A stretch of 12,046 nucleotides of DNA from Acidobacteriota bacterium (GTDB taxonomy: Bacteria; Acidobacteriota; Vicinamibacteria; Vicinamibacterales; UBA2999). How positions within the stretch are numbered: the first letter of the stretch is position 1; each line of letters starts with the position of its first letter. The stretch covers positions 1-12,046 of the forward strand of contig CANJYC010000036.1 in assembly GCA_947478985.1 (NCBI GenBank), in the 5' to 3' direction. This document shows positions 1 through 6,632 of the stretch, one piece after another. The position numbers and the translations under genes are program-made. The notes under the pieces are model-generated. The model had not been told where the DNA came from and ran no database searches. It worked only from the letters and a program-made list of their open reading frames with translations.

Positions 1-2
1 AC

Positions 3-707
3 CTCGTCACCGAGATCGACGTTGCCTGCGAGCGCATGTGCCGGTCCGTACTTGCCGATCGCTTTCCCGAGCACGACATCCTGGCAGAGGAGTTCGGCGG
101 CACCGCGGCGGGGCAGGGGCATTCGCGCTACCGATGGGTGTTCGATCCGCTCGACGGCACTACGAACTTCGCGCACGGCCTGCCGGTGTACTGCGCGTCA
201 CTCGGCCTCGAGGTGGATGGGCGCCGTGAAGTCGCCGCGATCTACGACCCCACGCGCAAGGAACTGTTCACGGCAGAGCGCGGTGAGGGGGCCTACCTTA
301 ACGGCCGCCGCCTCCACGTGTCCGGCACGGTGACGCTGCTCGATTCGTTGCTGGCCACCGGCTTTCCCTACGACATGCACAAGCAGAGCGCCGACATCGT
401 CGACCTGTTCGGCGCCTTCATGGGACGCGCGCGCGCCGTGCGGCGGCTCGGGTCGGCGGCGCTTGATCTCTGCTACGTCGCCGCGGGACGGTTCGAAGGG
501 TTCTGGGAACAGCACCTGAAGCCCTGGGACGTGGCGGCCGGGGCGCTCATCGTCGAGGAAGCGGGCGGCACCGTGTCGGGGATGGACGGCTCGCCGTTTG
601 ACGCGGCGGCCGGTCACCTCGTCGCCACCAATGGACAGGTGCATGAGCAGATCCTCGGAGTGATCCGGGAATTTCGCGCCACGCGTGCGCACCAGCGGCC
701 CCGGTGA
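3..707 (+). CDS. Inositol-1-monophosphatase family protein (5' end missing)
   Basis: This is a Mg2+-dependent sugar or inositol phosphate phosphatase of the IMPase family (SuhB-like), cytosolic. The frame is open from the first bases of the window, so the start lies upstream; roughly the first 40 residues are missing. All the family's metal-site motifs are present in order: TEID near the visible N-terminus, LAEEFGG (metal-binding Glu), WVFDPLDGTTNF (the DPxDGTTNF metal and phosphate motif) and, near the C-terminus, KPWDVAAGALIVEEAGG (the WDxAAG motif). All metal ligands look intact, so it should be active. The substrate cannot be told from sequence: inositol-1-phosphate, other sugar phosphates and PAP/fructose-bisphosphate relatives share these motifs. 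The stop codon overlaps the GTG start of the following DedA-like gene (GTGA at 704-707), which suggests translational coupling. Confidence 0.93.
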   Translation, partial: LVTEIDVACERMCRSVLADRFPEHDILAEEFGGTAAGQGHSRYRWVFDPLDGTTNFAHGLPVYCASLGLEVDGRREVAAIYDPTRKELFTAERGEGAYLNGRRLHVSGTVTLLDSLLATGFPYDMHKQSADIVDLFGAFMGRARAVRRLGSAALDLCYVAAGRFEGFWEQHLKPWDVAAGALIVEEAGGTVSGMDGSPFDAAAGHLVATNGQVHEQILGVIREFRATRAHQRPR

Positions 708-1306
708 AAGCCTTCATCGCCTGGATTTACGGGCTCGCGCTGGCGATGGGTGGTCCCGGACTCTTTACCGTCGCCTTTCTTGACTCGTCGTTCATCTCGC
801 TGCCGCAGATCAACGACATCCTGGTGGTCCTGCTGGTCACGCAGCACAAAGCCTGGATGCCCTATTTCGTCACGATGGCGACGCTCGGTTCGGTGGTCGG
901 CTGCTATGTCATCTATTACCTTGCAGAGAAGGGGGGCGAGGCCTTTCTCCGCAGACGCCTGCGTCCCGGTTCGACCGAACGGGCGCTTGCCCTTTACCGT
1001 CGCCACGGGCTGATGGCGCTGATGGTGCCCGCGCTGCTGCCGCCGCCGTCGCCATTCAAGCTGTTCGTGCTGATGGCCGGCGTCGCCGGCGTCAGACCCG
1101 TACCGTTTGTGACGGCCATCGCCGTGGCCAGAGGCGTGCGCTATGTCGGGCTCGGCATCCTGGCGATTTATTACGGCGATGCCGCGCTCGAGCTGATGCG
1201 CACGCGCGGCCGGGACGTGGCCCTCGGCATGGTCGCCCTCATCATCGTCGCCGCGGTCGGCTTCTGGCTCTGGCAACGGTACAATTCCCAGACACGTGAA
1301 CCCTAA
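704..1306 (+). CDS. DedA/VTT-domain membrane protein, YqaA-like
   Basis: A 200-residue integral inner-membrane protein of the DedA / VTT (SNARE-associated Golgi protein) superfamily. Hydrophobic segments lie near residues 8-45 (containing FLDSSFISLPQIND, typical of the YqaA-like branch), 52-75, 105-130, 132-158 and 172-190. The re-entrant-type motif with prolines (LLPPPSPFKLF, residues 111-121) and the Arg-containing helix ARGVRYVGLG (142-151) are the family's conserved features. Some DedA proteins translocate undecaprenyl phosphate or other lipids across the membrane; whether this subgroup does so is not known to me. The start is GTG at 704 inside the stop of the IMPase-like gene. The 3' end overlaps the next gene by 11 bases. 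A lipid-carrier role would fit the glycosyltransferase that follows, but this is inference. Confidence 0.9.
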   Translation: MKAFIAWIYGLALAMGGPGLFTVAFLDSSFISLPQINDILVVLLVTQHKAWMPYFVTMATLGSVVGCYVIYYLAEKGGEAFLRRRLRPGSTERALALYRRHGLMALMVPALLPPPSPFKLFVLMAGVAGVRPVPFVTAIAVARGVRYVGLGILAIYYGDAALELMRTRGRDVALGMVALIIVAAVGFWLWQRYNSQTREP

Positions 1307-2042
1307 GCTGTCGGTGGTCATCCCGCTCCGGGACGAAGAGCTCAACGTCGCGCCACTGCACGAGGAGCTGACCGGGGTGCTGGCAACGCTGCATGTGCCG
1401 TACGAGATTCTCCTCATCGACGACGGCAGCACCGACGCCACGTTTGCGCGCCTGGCGGCCATCCAGAGTTCCGACCCGCACGTGCGCGTCATCCGCTTCA
1501 CCAGGAATTTCGGTCAGACAGCCGCCTTCGCGGCCGGATTCGCCTACGCCCGTGGCCGCTATATCGTGACCTCGGACGGTGACCTGCAGAACGATCCTGC
1601 CGACATCCCGAAACTGGTCGCGCTGGCGGATACCCACGACATGGTGTGCGGCTGGCGGCGCCAGAGGAAGGACAACGTGCTGACGCGCCACGCGCCGTCT
1701 GTTGTGGCCAACACGCTGCTCTGGTGGGTGAGCGGCATTCGGCTTCACGACAATGGCTGTTCACTGAAAGTGTTCCGTGCCGAGGTGGTGAAGCCGCTGC
1801 GCCTGAGGCCCGGCATGCATCGCTACCTGCCGGCACTGGCGAGTCAGCTGGGCGGACGCGTGGCCGAGGTTGAGGTCAATCACCGATCCCGGCGGTTCGG
1901 GCACTCGAAGTACGGGCTCTCCCGCACGTTCCGGGTGCTGGCCGATCTGGTGAGCCTGCGCCGCCTGATGCGTCAGGCGGTCAATCCCGAGACGTCGGTC
2001 TCAGGACTGTACGAGGTGCAGCAGGTCCTCGAAACCGCGTAG
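1296..2042 (+). CDS. Family 2 glycosyltransferase (DPM1/ArnC-like, no membrane anchor)
   Basis: A 248-residue GT-A fold glycosyltransferase. Visible landmarks: the N-terminal strand LSVVIPLRDEE (5-15), IDDGSTD for nucleotide binding (41-47), FTRNFGQTAAFAAG (68-81, typical of dolichol/polyprenyl-phosphate sugar transferases), SDGDLQNDP with the metal-binding DxD (93-101), the acceptor-side DNGCSLKVFR (152-161), and the GHSKYG motif (202-207). These match enzymes that transfer a sugar from a nucleotide donor to a polyprenyl phosphate (DPM1, ArnC, GtrB). ArnC and GtrB have two C-terminal transmembrane helices; this protein ends in charged and polar sequence with none, so it would act as a soluble or peripheral enzyme. 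It starts at GTG 1296, overlapping the DedA-like gene by 11 bases, so it is probably in the same transcript. The sugar donor cannot be read from the sequence. Confidence 0.92.
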   Translation: MNPKLSVVIPLRDEELNVAPLHEELTGVLATLHVPYEILLIDDGSTDATFARLAAIQSSDPHVRVIRFTRNFGQTAAFAAGFAYARGRYIVTSDGDLQNDPADIPKLVALADTHDMVCGWRRQRKDNVLTRHAPSVVANTLLWWVSGIRLHDNGCSLKVFRAEVVKPLRLRPGMHRYLPALASQLGGRVAEVEVNHRSRRFGHSKYGLSRTFRVLADLVSLRRLMRQAVNPETSVSGLYEVQQVLETA

Positions 2043-2249
2043 CCGGGCGGGCCCACGCTTCGGTCCTCGGCCGCTGGCGTCCCGGCATATGGCGCGGCTG
2101 GCCGACAGGTTGCGCCGGATTGCCGTTACATCAGCCACCCGGTTGCCTGCCTCTTCGGCCGAATTCCCTCACAATCCCGCATCCCGGCGGGTCGGCACAT
2201 ACGTTGCGAGGTAGTTGCCCAGCAACGCATTCAGCCGGATACCGCCCCT
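2043..2249. other. Intergenic gap with inverted repeats, no gene seen
   Basis: About 207 bases between the glycosyltransferase stop and the next ATG. I see no coding frame with recognisable content and no RNA gene. A GGCGC/GCGCC inverted repeat (2091-2095 and 2112-2116) lies shortly after the stop but lacks a T-run, so it is only a weak terminator candidate. A second repeat lies close to the next gene and is listed separately. No convincing -35/-10 pair was found by eye. Confidence 0.5.
2199..2230 (+). repeat. Inverted repeat with two alternative left arms upstream of the unknown gene
   Basis: CGTTGC (2202-2207) is complementary to GCAACG (2222-2227), and with one mismatch the pairing extends to 2199/2230. 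A second copy of GTTGC at 2214-2218 can pair with the same GCAAC (2222-2226), giving a tight 3-base loop. The two hairpins are mutually exclusive. The structure ends 19 bases before the ATG at 2250. It could be an operator or a leader RNA structure; chance is also possible in GC-rich DNA. Confidence 0.35.
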
Positions 2250-3032
2250 ATGAACATCGCCATCAGTTCCGTTTCCACGCCGGCACCAGCACCGCCGCCC
2301 CTGCACCTGGACGATGCGTCACTTCGACCGGAGCTGCTCTCAATGCCCGCGCTCATGCGCGAGCTGAGCCTGCAGAAGAAACCGCACTGGCTGCTCGTGA
2401 TGTTGATGAATGCGCTCGAGAAGAAGCGCCAGTCCCAGGGTCTCGGCTGGTCCCGTGCCTGGAACAAGTACGGTCTGACCGTGTTCCGCACGCACATCCA
2501 GCCCCGGGAAGAGGCGGTGGCGCACAGCGCCGCCATTGCGAGGCTCCTGGACCACTTCCTGGCCGACGCACCGATCCTCTACCGGGAGTTCGCTCACTCG
2601 ATGCTCGCGGATCCGACGCGCATGACCTTCACGTTCCATCACAACAACACCACCGATGGCGGTACGCAGTACGAAGGGTTCACGCTCTCACTGGGTCGCG
2701 CGGTGCCGACGGACAAGACCAAGCGGGATCGGCTCGACATCATCGTGGAGGACGAGCGGAGGGACGGGCGTGTCGACGGAGTCGTAGACCGCATCCGCAT
2801 CTACGTCTGCCCCTGGGAGACCTACGGACAGGACCGGAGCTTCCACCTCGTGGAACGCGTCGACGTGATTGCGGACGATCTTGACCTCGCCCAGAATCTG
2901 TTCCGGCTCGGTGTGGAGCGATACCATCACGACAAGGCCGACGAAAGCCGGCAGTGGAACCACTGGTCCGTTCGGTACATCGACTATTTCGGCCCGCGAG
3001 ACTTCATCCCGGAAGGCAGCTCGTTTACCTGA
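2250..3032 (+). CDS. Protein of unknown function, 260 residues
   Basis: I do not recognise this family. Codon use looks like that of the neighbouring genes and the protein is rich in ordinary soluble-protein composition, so it is likely real. There is no signal peptide or membrane helix, so it is probably cytosolic. The first ~20 residues are Ser/Pro/Ala-rich (SSVSTPAPAPPP). A helical region follows (residues 33-118) with RELSLQKKPHW, LEKKRQSQGLGWSRAWNKYG and an Ala-rich helix. The C-terminal half looks like alternating strands: MTFTFHHNNTTDGG (125-138), YEGFTLSLGR, an acidic loop with DERRDGRVDGVVD (168-180), IRIYVCPWETYG, and a conserved-looking aromatic end (WNHWSVRYIDYFGPRDF, 236-252). 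The acidic loop resembles a calcium-binding loop loosely but lacks the right ligand spacing for an EF-hand. An alternative start is ATG 2343 (residue 32), which has GGAG nine bases upstream; ATG 2250 has no clear ribosome site. Confidence 0.75.
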   Translation: MNIAISSVSTPAPAPPPLHLDDASLRPELLSMPALMRELSLQKKPHWLLVMLMNALEKKRQSQGLGWSRAWNKYGLTVFRTHIQPREEAVAHSAAIARLLDHFLADAPILYREFAHSMLADPTRMTFTFHHNNTTDGGTQYEGFTLSLGRAVPTDKTKRDRLDIIVEDERRDGRVDGVVDRIRIYVCPWETYGQDRSFHLVERVDVIADDLDLAQNLFRLGVERYHHDKADESRQWNHWSVRYIDYFGPRDFIPEGSSFT

Positions 3033-3037
3033 CACCG

Positions 3038-3059
3038 TGCGGTTCCCCGAAGGGCCGCA
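3038..3059. terminator. Hairpin between convergent genes (possible bidirectional terminator)
   Basis: TGCGG (3038-3042) pairs with CCGCA (3055-3059), and inside a two-base bulge CCC (3045-3047) pairs with GGG (3052-3054) around a CGAA loop. It sits just after the stop of the unknown + strand gene and just before the 3' end of glgC on the - strand, where a shared terminator would be expected. There is no T-run on either side, so it is not a classic intrinsic terminator. Confidence 0.35.
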
Positions 3060-3078
3060 TCCGGCTGCCGATCGCGCA

Positions 3079-4308
3079 TCAGGTCAGCGACTCGCCAAAC
3101 CGGTATCCCGTACCGATGACCACGATTCCGCGTTCGGACACCGTGAATCGCTCTGCATCGCGCGTCAGATCAAATCCGATCCGCTCACCGGCGGGCACCG
3201 CCACATCCTTGTCGATAATGCACCGCCGGATCGCAGCGCCTTCCCCAATCGTCACGCCCTGGAAGAGGATCGATTCTTCAACCATCGAGCCCTCATCAAT
3301 GCGTACGTTCGGAAACATGATGGCGTGTCGTGCGGTTCCCCCGACGATCAAGGTGCCGGACGCGAGCATGCAGTTGACGATGTCTGCCTCGCGACCAGAC
3401 CTGCCGGGCACACTCCTGGCCGGAGGATGCTGGCCTTCATACGTGCGGATCGGCCAGTCACCCTGATACAGGTCCATGGCTGGGACGGGCCGCAGCAGGT
3501 CCATGTTGGCTTCGTAGTAGGCGTCGATGGTACCGACATCACGCCAGTACCGATCGGCCGTCACTCGTCCGCTCGAGCCGCCAAAGCGATACGCCTGGAC
3601 CTTGTGCCGGCCCACCATGGCAGGCAGGATGTCCGCGCCGAAGTCATGGGTGTACGCATTGCCGTGATCCTGGCGGAGCATGTCCACCAGAAGCCTCATC
3701 GAGAACACATACACGCCCATCGATGCCAGCACATGCTCAGGATCGCCGGGGATGCTCCTCGGGTGTTCCGGCTTCTCGTCAAAAGACACGATTCGGTCGC
3801 CCGCGTCCACAGACATCACCCCGAATGAACGGGCCTCTCCAATCCCGACAGTCAGACATGCCACGGTCACATCGGCGCCGGAGTCGCGGTGATGTTGCAG
3901 CATCGCGTCGTAGTCCATCCGGTAGATGTGGTCCCCGGAGAGAATCAGAACGTACTCGGCGCCGCTGCGCTCGAGGAGGTAGAGGTTCTGGTAAATGGCG
4001 TCCGCCGTGCCCCGGTACCACGAGTCCCCGGTGCGCATCTGCGGAGGAACCGGCGTGATGTACTCGCCCAGTTCAGCGTTGTAGATCGACCACGCGTCAC
4101 GAAGGTGATCCTGCAGCGACTGCGACTTGTACTGCGTCAGCACCAGGATCCGACGCAGGCCGGAATGGAGGCAGTTGCTCAGTGTGAAATCGATGATGCG
4201 GTATCGTCCGCCGAAGGGGACTGCAGGCTTGGCCCGATCCGACGTCAATGGGTGCAGGCGTGAACCAACGCCGCCTGCCAGGATGATGCTGATCGTGTCG
4301 TCGTGCAT
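3079..4308 (-). CDS. glgC: Glucose-1-phosphate adenylyltransferase (ADP-glucose pyrophosphorylase)
   Basis: GlgC makes ADP-glucose from ATP and glucose-1-phosphate, the committed step of bacterial glycogen synthesis, in the cytosol as a tetramer. Chosen start is ATG 4308, giving 409 residues, with GAAGG five bases upstream; an extension to a TTG at 4368 adds 20 residues with no ribosome site and is unlikely. The N-terminal nucleotidyltransferase domain shows LAGGVGSRLHPLTSDRAKPAVPFGG (10-34; the Arg-rich pyrophosphorylase signature), RIIDFTLSNC (37-46), WYRGTADAIYQN (97-108), LSGDHIYRMDY (123-133, metal-binding Asp), FDEKP (176-180) and YWRDVGTIDAYYEAN (254-268). The C-terminal part (about 312-390) is the left-handed beta-helix. 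No glgA, glgB or glgP lies in the window, so the gene is isolated from other glycogen genes here. It follows the FkbM-type gene on the same strand with a 147-base gap. Confidence 0.97.
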   Translation of the reverse strand: MHDDTISIILAGGVGSRLHPLTSDRAKPAVPFGGRYRIIDFTLSNCLHSGLRRILVLTQYKSQSLQDHLRDAWSIYNAELGEYITPVPPQMRTGDSWYRGTADAIYQNLYLLERSGAEYVLILSGDHIYRMDYDAMLQHHRDSGADVTVACLTVGIGEARSFGVMSVDAGDRIVSFDEKPEHPRSIPGDPEHVLASMGVYVFSMRLLVDMLRQDHGNAYTHDFGADILPAMVGRHKVQAYRFGGSSGRVTADRYWRDVGTIDAYYEANMDLLRPVPAMDLYQGDWPIRTYEGQHPPARSVPGRSGREADIVNCMLASGTLIVGGTARHAIMFPNVRIDEGSMVEESILFQGVTIGEGAAIRRCIIDKDVAVPAGERIGFDLTRDAERFTVSERGIVVIGTGYRFGESLT

Positions 4309-4455
4309 GGGGGCCTTCGCTAAAGAGTGTGATGCACCGACGATATGTGGATCGCTCGTCGGATTCAATCACTAGCTACGAGACGTCAGGCACCTCCATG
4401 TCGTTCTCAGAGCCGAACGACTCTGTTGTACGGTCCTGCATTTCGTACATCCATG
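4309..4455 (-). other. Gap between fkbM-type gene and glgC with a 7-bp hairpin
   Basis: This leader of glgC contains an 18-base stem-loop at 4408-4425: on the - strand CAGAG pairs with CTCTG, followed inward by a G-U and a C-G pair around a four-base loop. There is no T-run after it. The gap is long enough for a separate glgC promoter, but I could not pick a convincing -35/-10 pair. A short sequence, CCATGTC, occurs twice on the + strand of this region (4396-4402 and 4451-4457), with no obvious meaning. Confidence 0.35.
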
Positions 4456-5571
4456 TCATTCGCCGACCGTGAACAGCAGCACGTCGGTCTTGCCGTCGGG
4501 CTCCACGTAGGCGAGCGCCTCGCGCAGTTCTCCCACAGGCCGCATGCGCCTGCCAGTCGCGTGGCGGTTCAGGTCAATGAAGTGGGTGAATGACTGCTGC
4601 AGGTCGTCATACAGCCACTCGGGCGCATCGCCCGCACCTCGCAGTCCGGCAGGTTTGATCTCCATCTGCCAGGCAATGTGCCGGCAGGCCAGTGCTCGCC
4701 GGGCGCCCGCTACGACGCGACGCTCGAATCCTTCGACGTCAACCTTGATGAAGGTGATCGCGTTCAGGTCGATGCCGAGGCGGCTGATCCACTCATCCAG
4801 CGTGCAGCAGGGCACCTCGACCACCGAACGACCGGCCGGCGCCGCATCCGCGCCGCTCAGCACGTGAAAGTTCCCGGACGAACCTTCGCGGAGGAACGGG
4901 ACGGTTCCGGTGTTGTCGCCGATGGCCAACTGCTCGGGCAGCACGATGCCCCGGAGACCGTTATCAACGACCGTTCGCGCCATGCACGCAAAGCTGACCG
5001 GATCTGGTTCCGCGCAGTACACGGCTGTCACGTCCCCGAGAATCGCACGCGAAATGGCCATGCGCCCGATGTTGGCGCCGAGGTCGAGCATGATGCCGCC
5101 AGTGGCCACCTCTCTGGTCTGCAGGATGCCGCGGTATGGCAGGCGCTGGGGGCCGTCTCCCGATGGCACCCACCACCGCACACCATCAACATCCACCTGG
5201 TCGGCCACGGACCTGATGTCATCGGCGACAGCGTCGAGTAACGAGCGGTAGGCCGGTGACACACGCAGGAATGCCGCTTCCCGGAGCGATGCTGCCGCCG
5301 GGTCCGTTCGGGCGCGCAGGGTGCGAAGCCGATGAACAAACGTCGCTCGCAGCAATGACACCGACGGCATCTCGCGGGCCAGGCTCTCGGCGCGCGCTGT
5401 CGCCGTGCGCAGGTCCTGCTGAATGCGGTCCAAGCGTGCGGCGACACGGTGCCCATCTACCCTGAACCTGTCGGCTCGCGCCTTCCACTTGTCCGCGGCG
5501 GTGCGGGCCCGTGCCAGCTGAGCGTCGCTGCCGTGGCCCACGAAACGCAGAAGCCTGGAGACGAATGTCAT
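4456..5571 (-). CDS. FkbM family SAM-dependent methyltransferase with coiled-coil-like N-terminus
   Basis: The C-terminal two thirds is a Rossmann-fold methyltransferase of the FkbM type: motif I IMLDLGANIGRMAI (160-173) binds SAM, AEPDP (187-191) carries the acidic residue for the ribose, and TFIKVDVEGFERRVVAGA (273-290) is the signature FkbM motif, followed by WQMEIKP (301-307). The N-terminal 150 residues are unusual for the family: residues 17-66 are Arg/Ala/Glu-rich and likely a coiled coil. FkbM relatives O-methylate sugars, polyketides or surface polysaccharides; the substrate here is unknown. The chosen start is ATG 5571 (371 residues); a GTG at 5658 would add 29 residues rich in Arg. 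A -10-like TAAGAT at 5631-5636 would place transcription start inside that extension, which favours ATG 5571, although the ribosome site is poor (GAAGG, 12 bases upstream). It is the upstream - strand partner of glgC. Confidence 0.85.
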   Translation of the reverse strand: MTFVSRLLRFVGHGSDAQLARARTAADKWKARADRFRVDGHRVAARLDRIQQDLRTATARAESLAREMPSVSLLRATFVHRLRTLRARTDPAAASLREAAFLRVSPAYRSLLDAVADDIRSVADQVDVDGVRWWVPSGDGPQRLPYRGILQTREVATGGIMLDLGANIGRMAISRAILGDVTAVYCAEPDPVSFACMARTVVDNGLRGIVLPEQLAIGDNTGTVPFLREGSSGNFHVLSGADAAPAGRSVVEVPCCTLDEWISRLGIDLNAITFIKVDVEGFERRVVAGARRALACRHIAWQMEIKPAGLRGAGDAPEWLYDDLQQSFTHFIDLNRHATGRRMRPVGELREALAYVEPDGKTDVLLFTVGE

Positions 5572-5630
5572 GAGGGAACGGCGCCTTCGCGAATCGATGT
5601 ACGAATCATCATGCCGGGAGGTCGACCGTA

Positions 5631-5636
5631 ATCTTA
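5631..5636 (-). promoter_or_regulatory. Possible -10 box for the FkbM-type gene
   Basis: TAAGAT on the - strand (four of six matches to TATAAT) lies about 60 bases before the ATG at 5571 in an AT-richer patch of otherwise GC-rich DNA. No recognisable -35 box sits at the right distance, so this is tentative. Confidence 0.22.
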
Positions 5637-5710
5637 TGATCAACGTCGTTCGCGCCACCCATTCGCGTTCCGCTCGCGCCGCAGGCCCGTTTGGGTAAGC
5701 ACGGGTGGAG

Positions 5711-5724
5711 CCGTCGAGCGACGG
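5711..5724. promoter_or_regulatory. Dyad-symmetric site in the divergent fkbM-type/ttcA gap
   Basis: CCGTCG-AG-CGACGG is a perfect 6+6 inverted repeat with a two-base centre. A wider GGCCCGT/ACGGGCC repeat (5684-5690 and 5721-5727) overlaps it. It lies in the roughly 208-base region between divergent starts, where an operator would be expected, but no known regulator's site is recognised. Confidence 0.3.
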
Positions 5725-5779
5725 GCCCAGCGACGCGCAATTGTGCCGCGTGCTCTAAGGTAAACTCGTCGGTGATTCC

Positions 5780-6613
5780 ATGGCGTACAGCACCCCGCTC
5801 GAGGCGCGCATCGGCAGAAAGGTGACCAAAGCGGTCACGGACTTTTCCCTCATCGAGAATGGCGACCGCATCATGGTCGGACTCTCAGGCGGAAAGGACA
5901 GCTGGGCGCTGCTCCAGATTCTCGACAAGATGCGGCTGCAGGCGCCCATCGACTTCTCGCTCATCGCGGTCAACGTCGACTCCGGCTACAAGGCCTACAA
6001 GCACGACCTCATTGCGAGCACGTGCGAGGCACGCGGCTGGGAGTACCGCATCCAGCACACGTCAATCGGCGAGGTCATCGACGACATTCTCGAGGCCAAC
6101 GCCACCCCGTGCTCGCTGTGCGCACGGCTCCGACGCGGCGTCCTCTACCGGATCGCCACCGAAGTGGGCGCCACGAAGATCGCCCTGGGGCATCACCTCG
6201 ATGACTTCATCGAGACGCTGCTGCTGAACCTGTTCTTCTCCGGCGCGCTCAAGGCGATGCCGGCCCGCCTCGTCTCCGACAGTGGCGCGCACGTTGTCAT
6301 CCGTCCGCTCGTCTATGTCGGCGAGGATGAGGCGCGCCAGTACGCCAAGCAGTGTGAGCTTCCGATTATCGGCTGCTGTTGTCCGGCATGTGGCGACTTG
6401 AGCCTGCAGCGACAGCGTGTGAAGCGGCTGATCATGGACCTTGAGGTCGAGCATGCCGGGATCAAGCAGTCCATGCTCAAGGCCCTCAGCAACGTCATGC
6501 CGCGCCACCTTCTCGACACCCGACTCAATCCGAGCGGGGAACTGCGGGACAGCGTGGCGCTGAGGCTCGATGAGGAATCGGCCCCGTCCCCACTTATCCA
6601 GATCCGGCACTGA
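5780..6613 (+). CDS. ttcA: tRNA 2-thiocytidine biosynthesis protein TtcA
   Basis: TtcA is an ATP-dependent, iron-sulfur enzyme that thiolates cytidine 32 in certain tRNAs. The 277-residue protein has the PP-loop SGGKDS (36-41) that adenylates the base, the C-x2-C motif PCSLCARLRRG (110-120), LGHHLDDFIETLLLN (136-150), and a third cysteine site near the C-terminus, CCCPACGDLSLQRQ (199-212). By alignment from memory with E. coli TtcA, C111, C114 and C204 correspond to the three ligands of its [4Fe-4S] cluster; C199-C201 are extra. Length and order fit the family. The ATG at 5780 has GGTGA four bases upstream. It opens a + strand run with the barrel-like protein 19 bases downstream and dapF beyond. 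A general PP-loop ATPase of related type is the only alternative and is less likely. Confidence 0.95.
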   Translation: MAYSTPLEARIGRKVTKAVTDFSLIENGDRIMVGLSGGKDSWALLQILDKMRLQAPIDFSLIAVNVDSGYKAYKHDLIASTCEARGWEYRIQHTSIGEVIDDILEANATPCSLCARLRRGVLYRIATEVGATKIALGHHLDDFIETLLLNLFFSGALKAMPARLVSDSGAHVVIRPLVYVGEDEARQYAKQCELPIIGCCCPACGDLSLQRQRVKRLIMDLEVEHAGIKQSMLKALSNVMPRHLLDTRLNPSGELRDSVALRLDEESAPSPLIQIRH

Positions 6614-6632
6614 GGAACGCAGCGAGGTACTC

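Noticed and set aside
168..180. Idea that the unknown protein at 2250-3032 has an EF-hand (acidic loop at its residues 168-180)
   Set aside because: The spacing of acidic ligands fails at positions 3 and 12 of the EF-hand loop. Coordinates given here are residue numbers in that protein, corresponding to about 2751-2789 in the window.
614..1501. A 295-codon - strand frame opposite the DedA-like and glycosyltransferase genes
   Set aside because: Antisense shadow; composition is Arg/Gln/His-rich with no family match, and the + strand genes are clear.
2869..3828. A 319-codon + strand frame opposite glgC
   Set aside because: It reads through the antisense of glgC, with Arg/His-rich content and no domain, while glgC is unmistakable on the - strand.
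4309..4368. Longer GlgC starting at TTG 4368
   Set aside because: TTG with no ribosome site, while ATG 4308 has GAAGG at good spacing and gives a normal GlgC N-terminus.
5572..5658. Longer FkbM-type protein starting at GTG 5658
   Set aside because: The added 29 residues are Arg/Ser-rich with no family similarity, and a -10-like box lies within this stretch. Still possible, so noted in the gene entry.
5780..6613. TtcA as the LarE sulfur transferase that would complete the LarC pathway
   Set aside because: The protein has the TtcA pattern (SGGKDS, PCSLCARLRRG, the C-terminal Cys site followed by LQRQ), not LarE features; so the lar pathway is not completed here.
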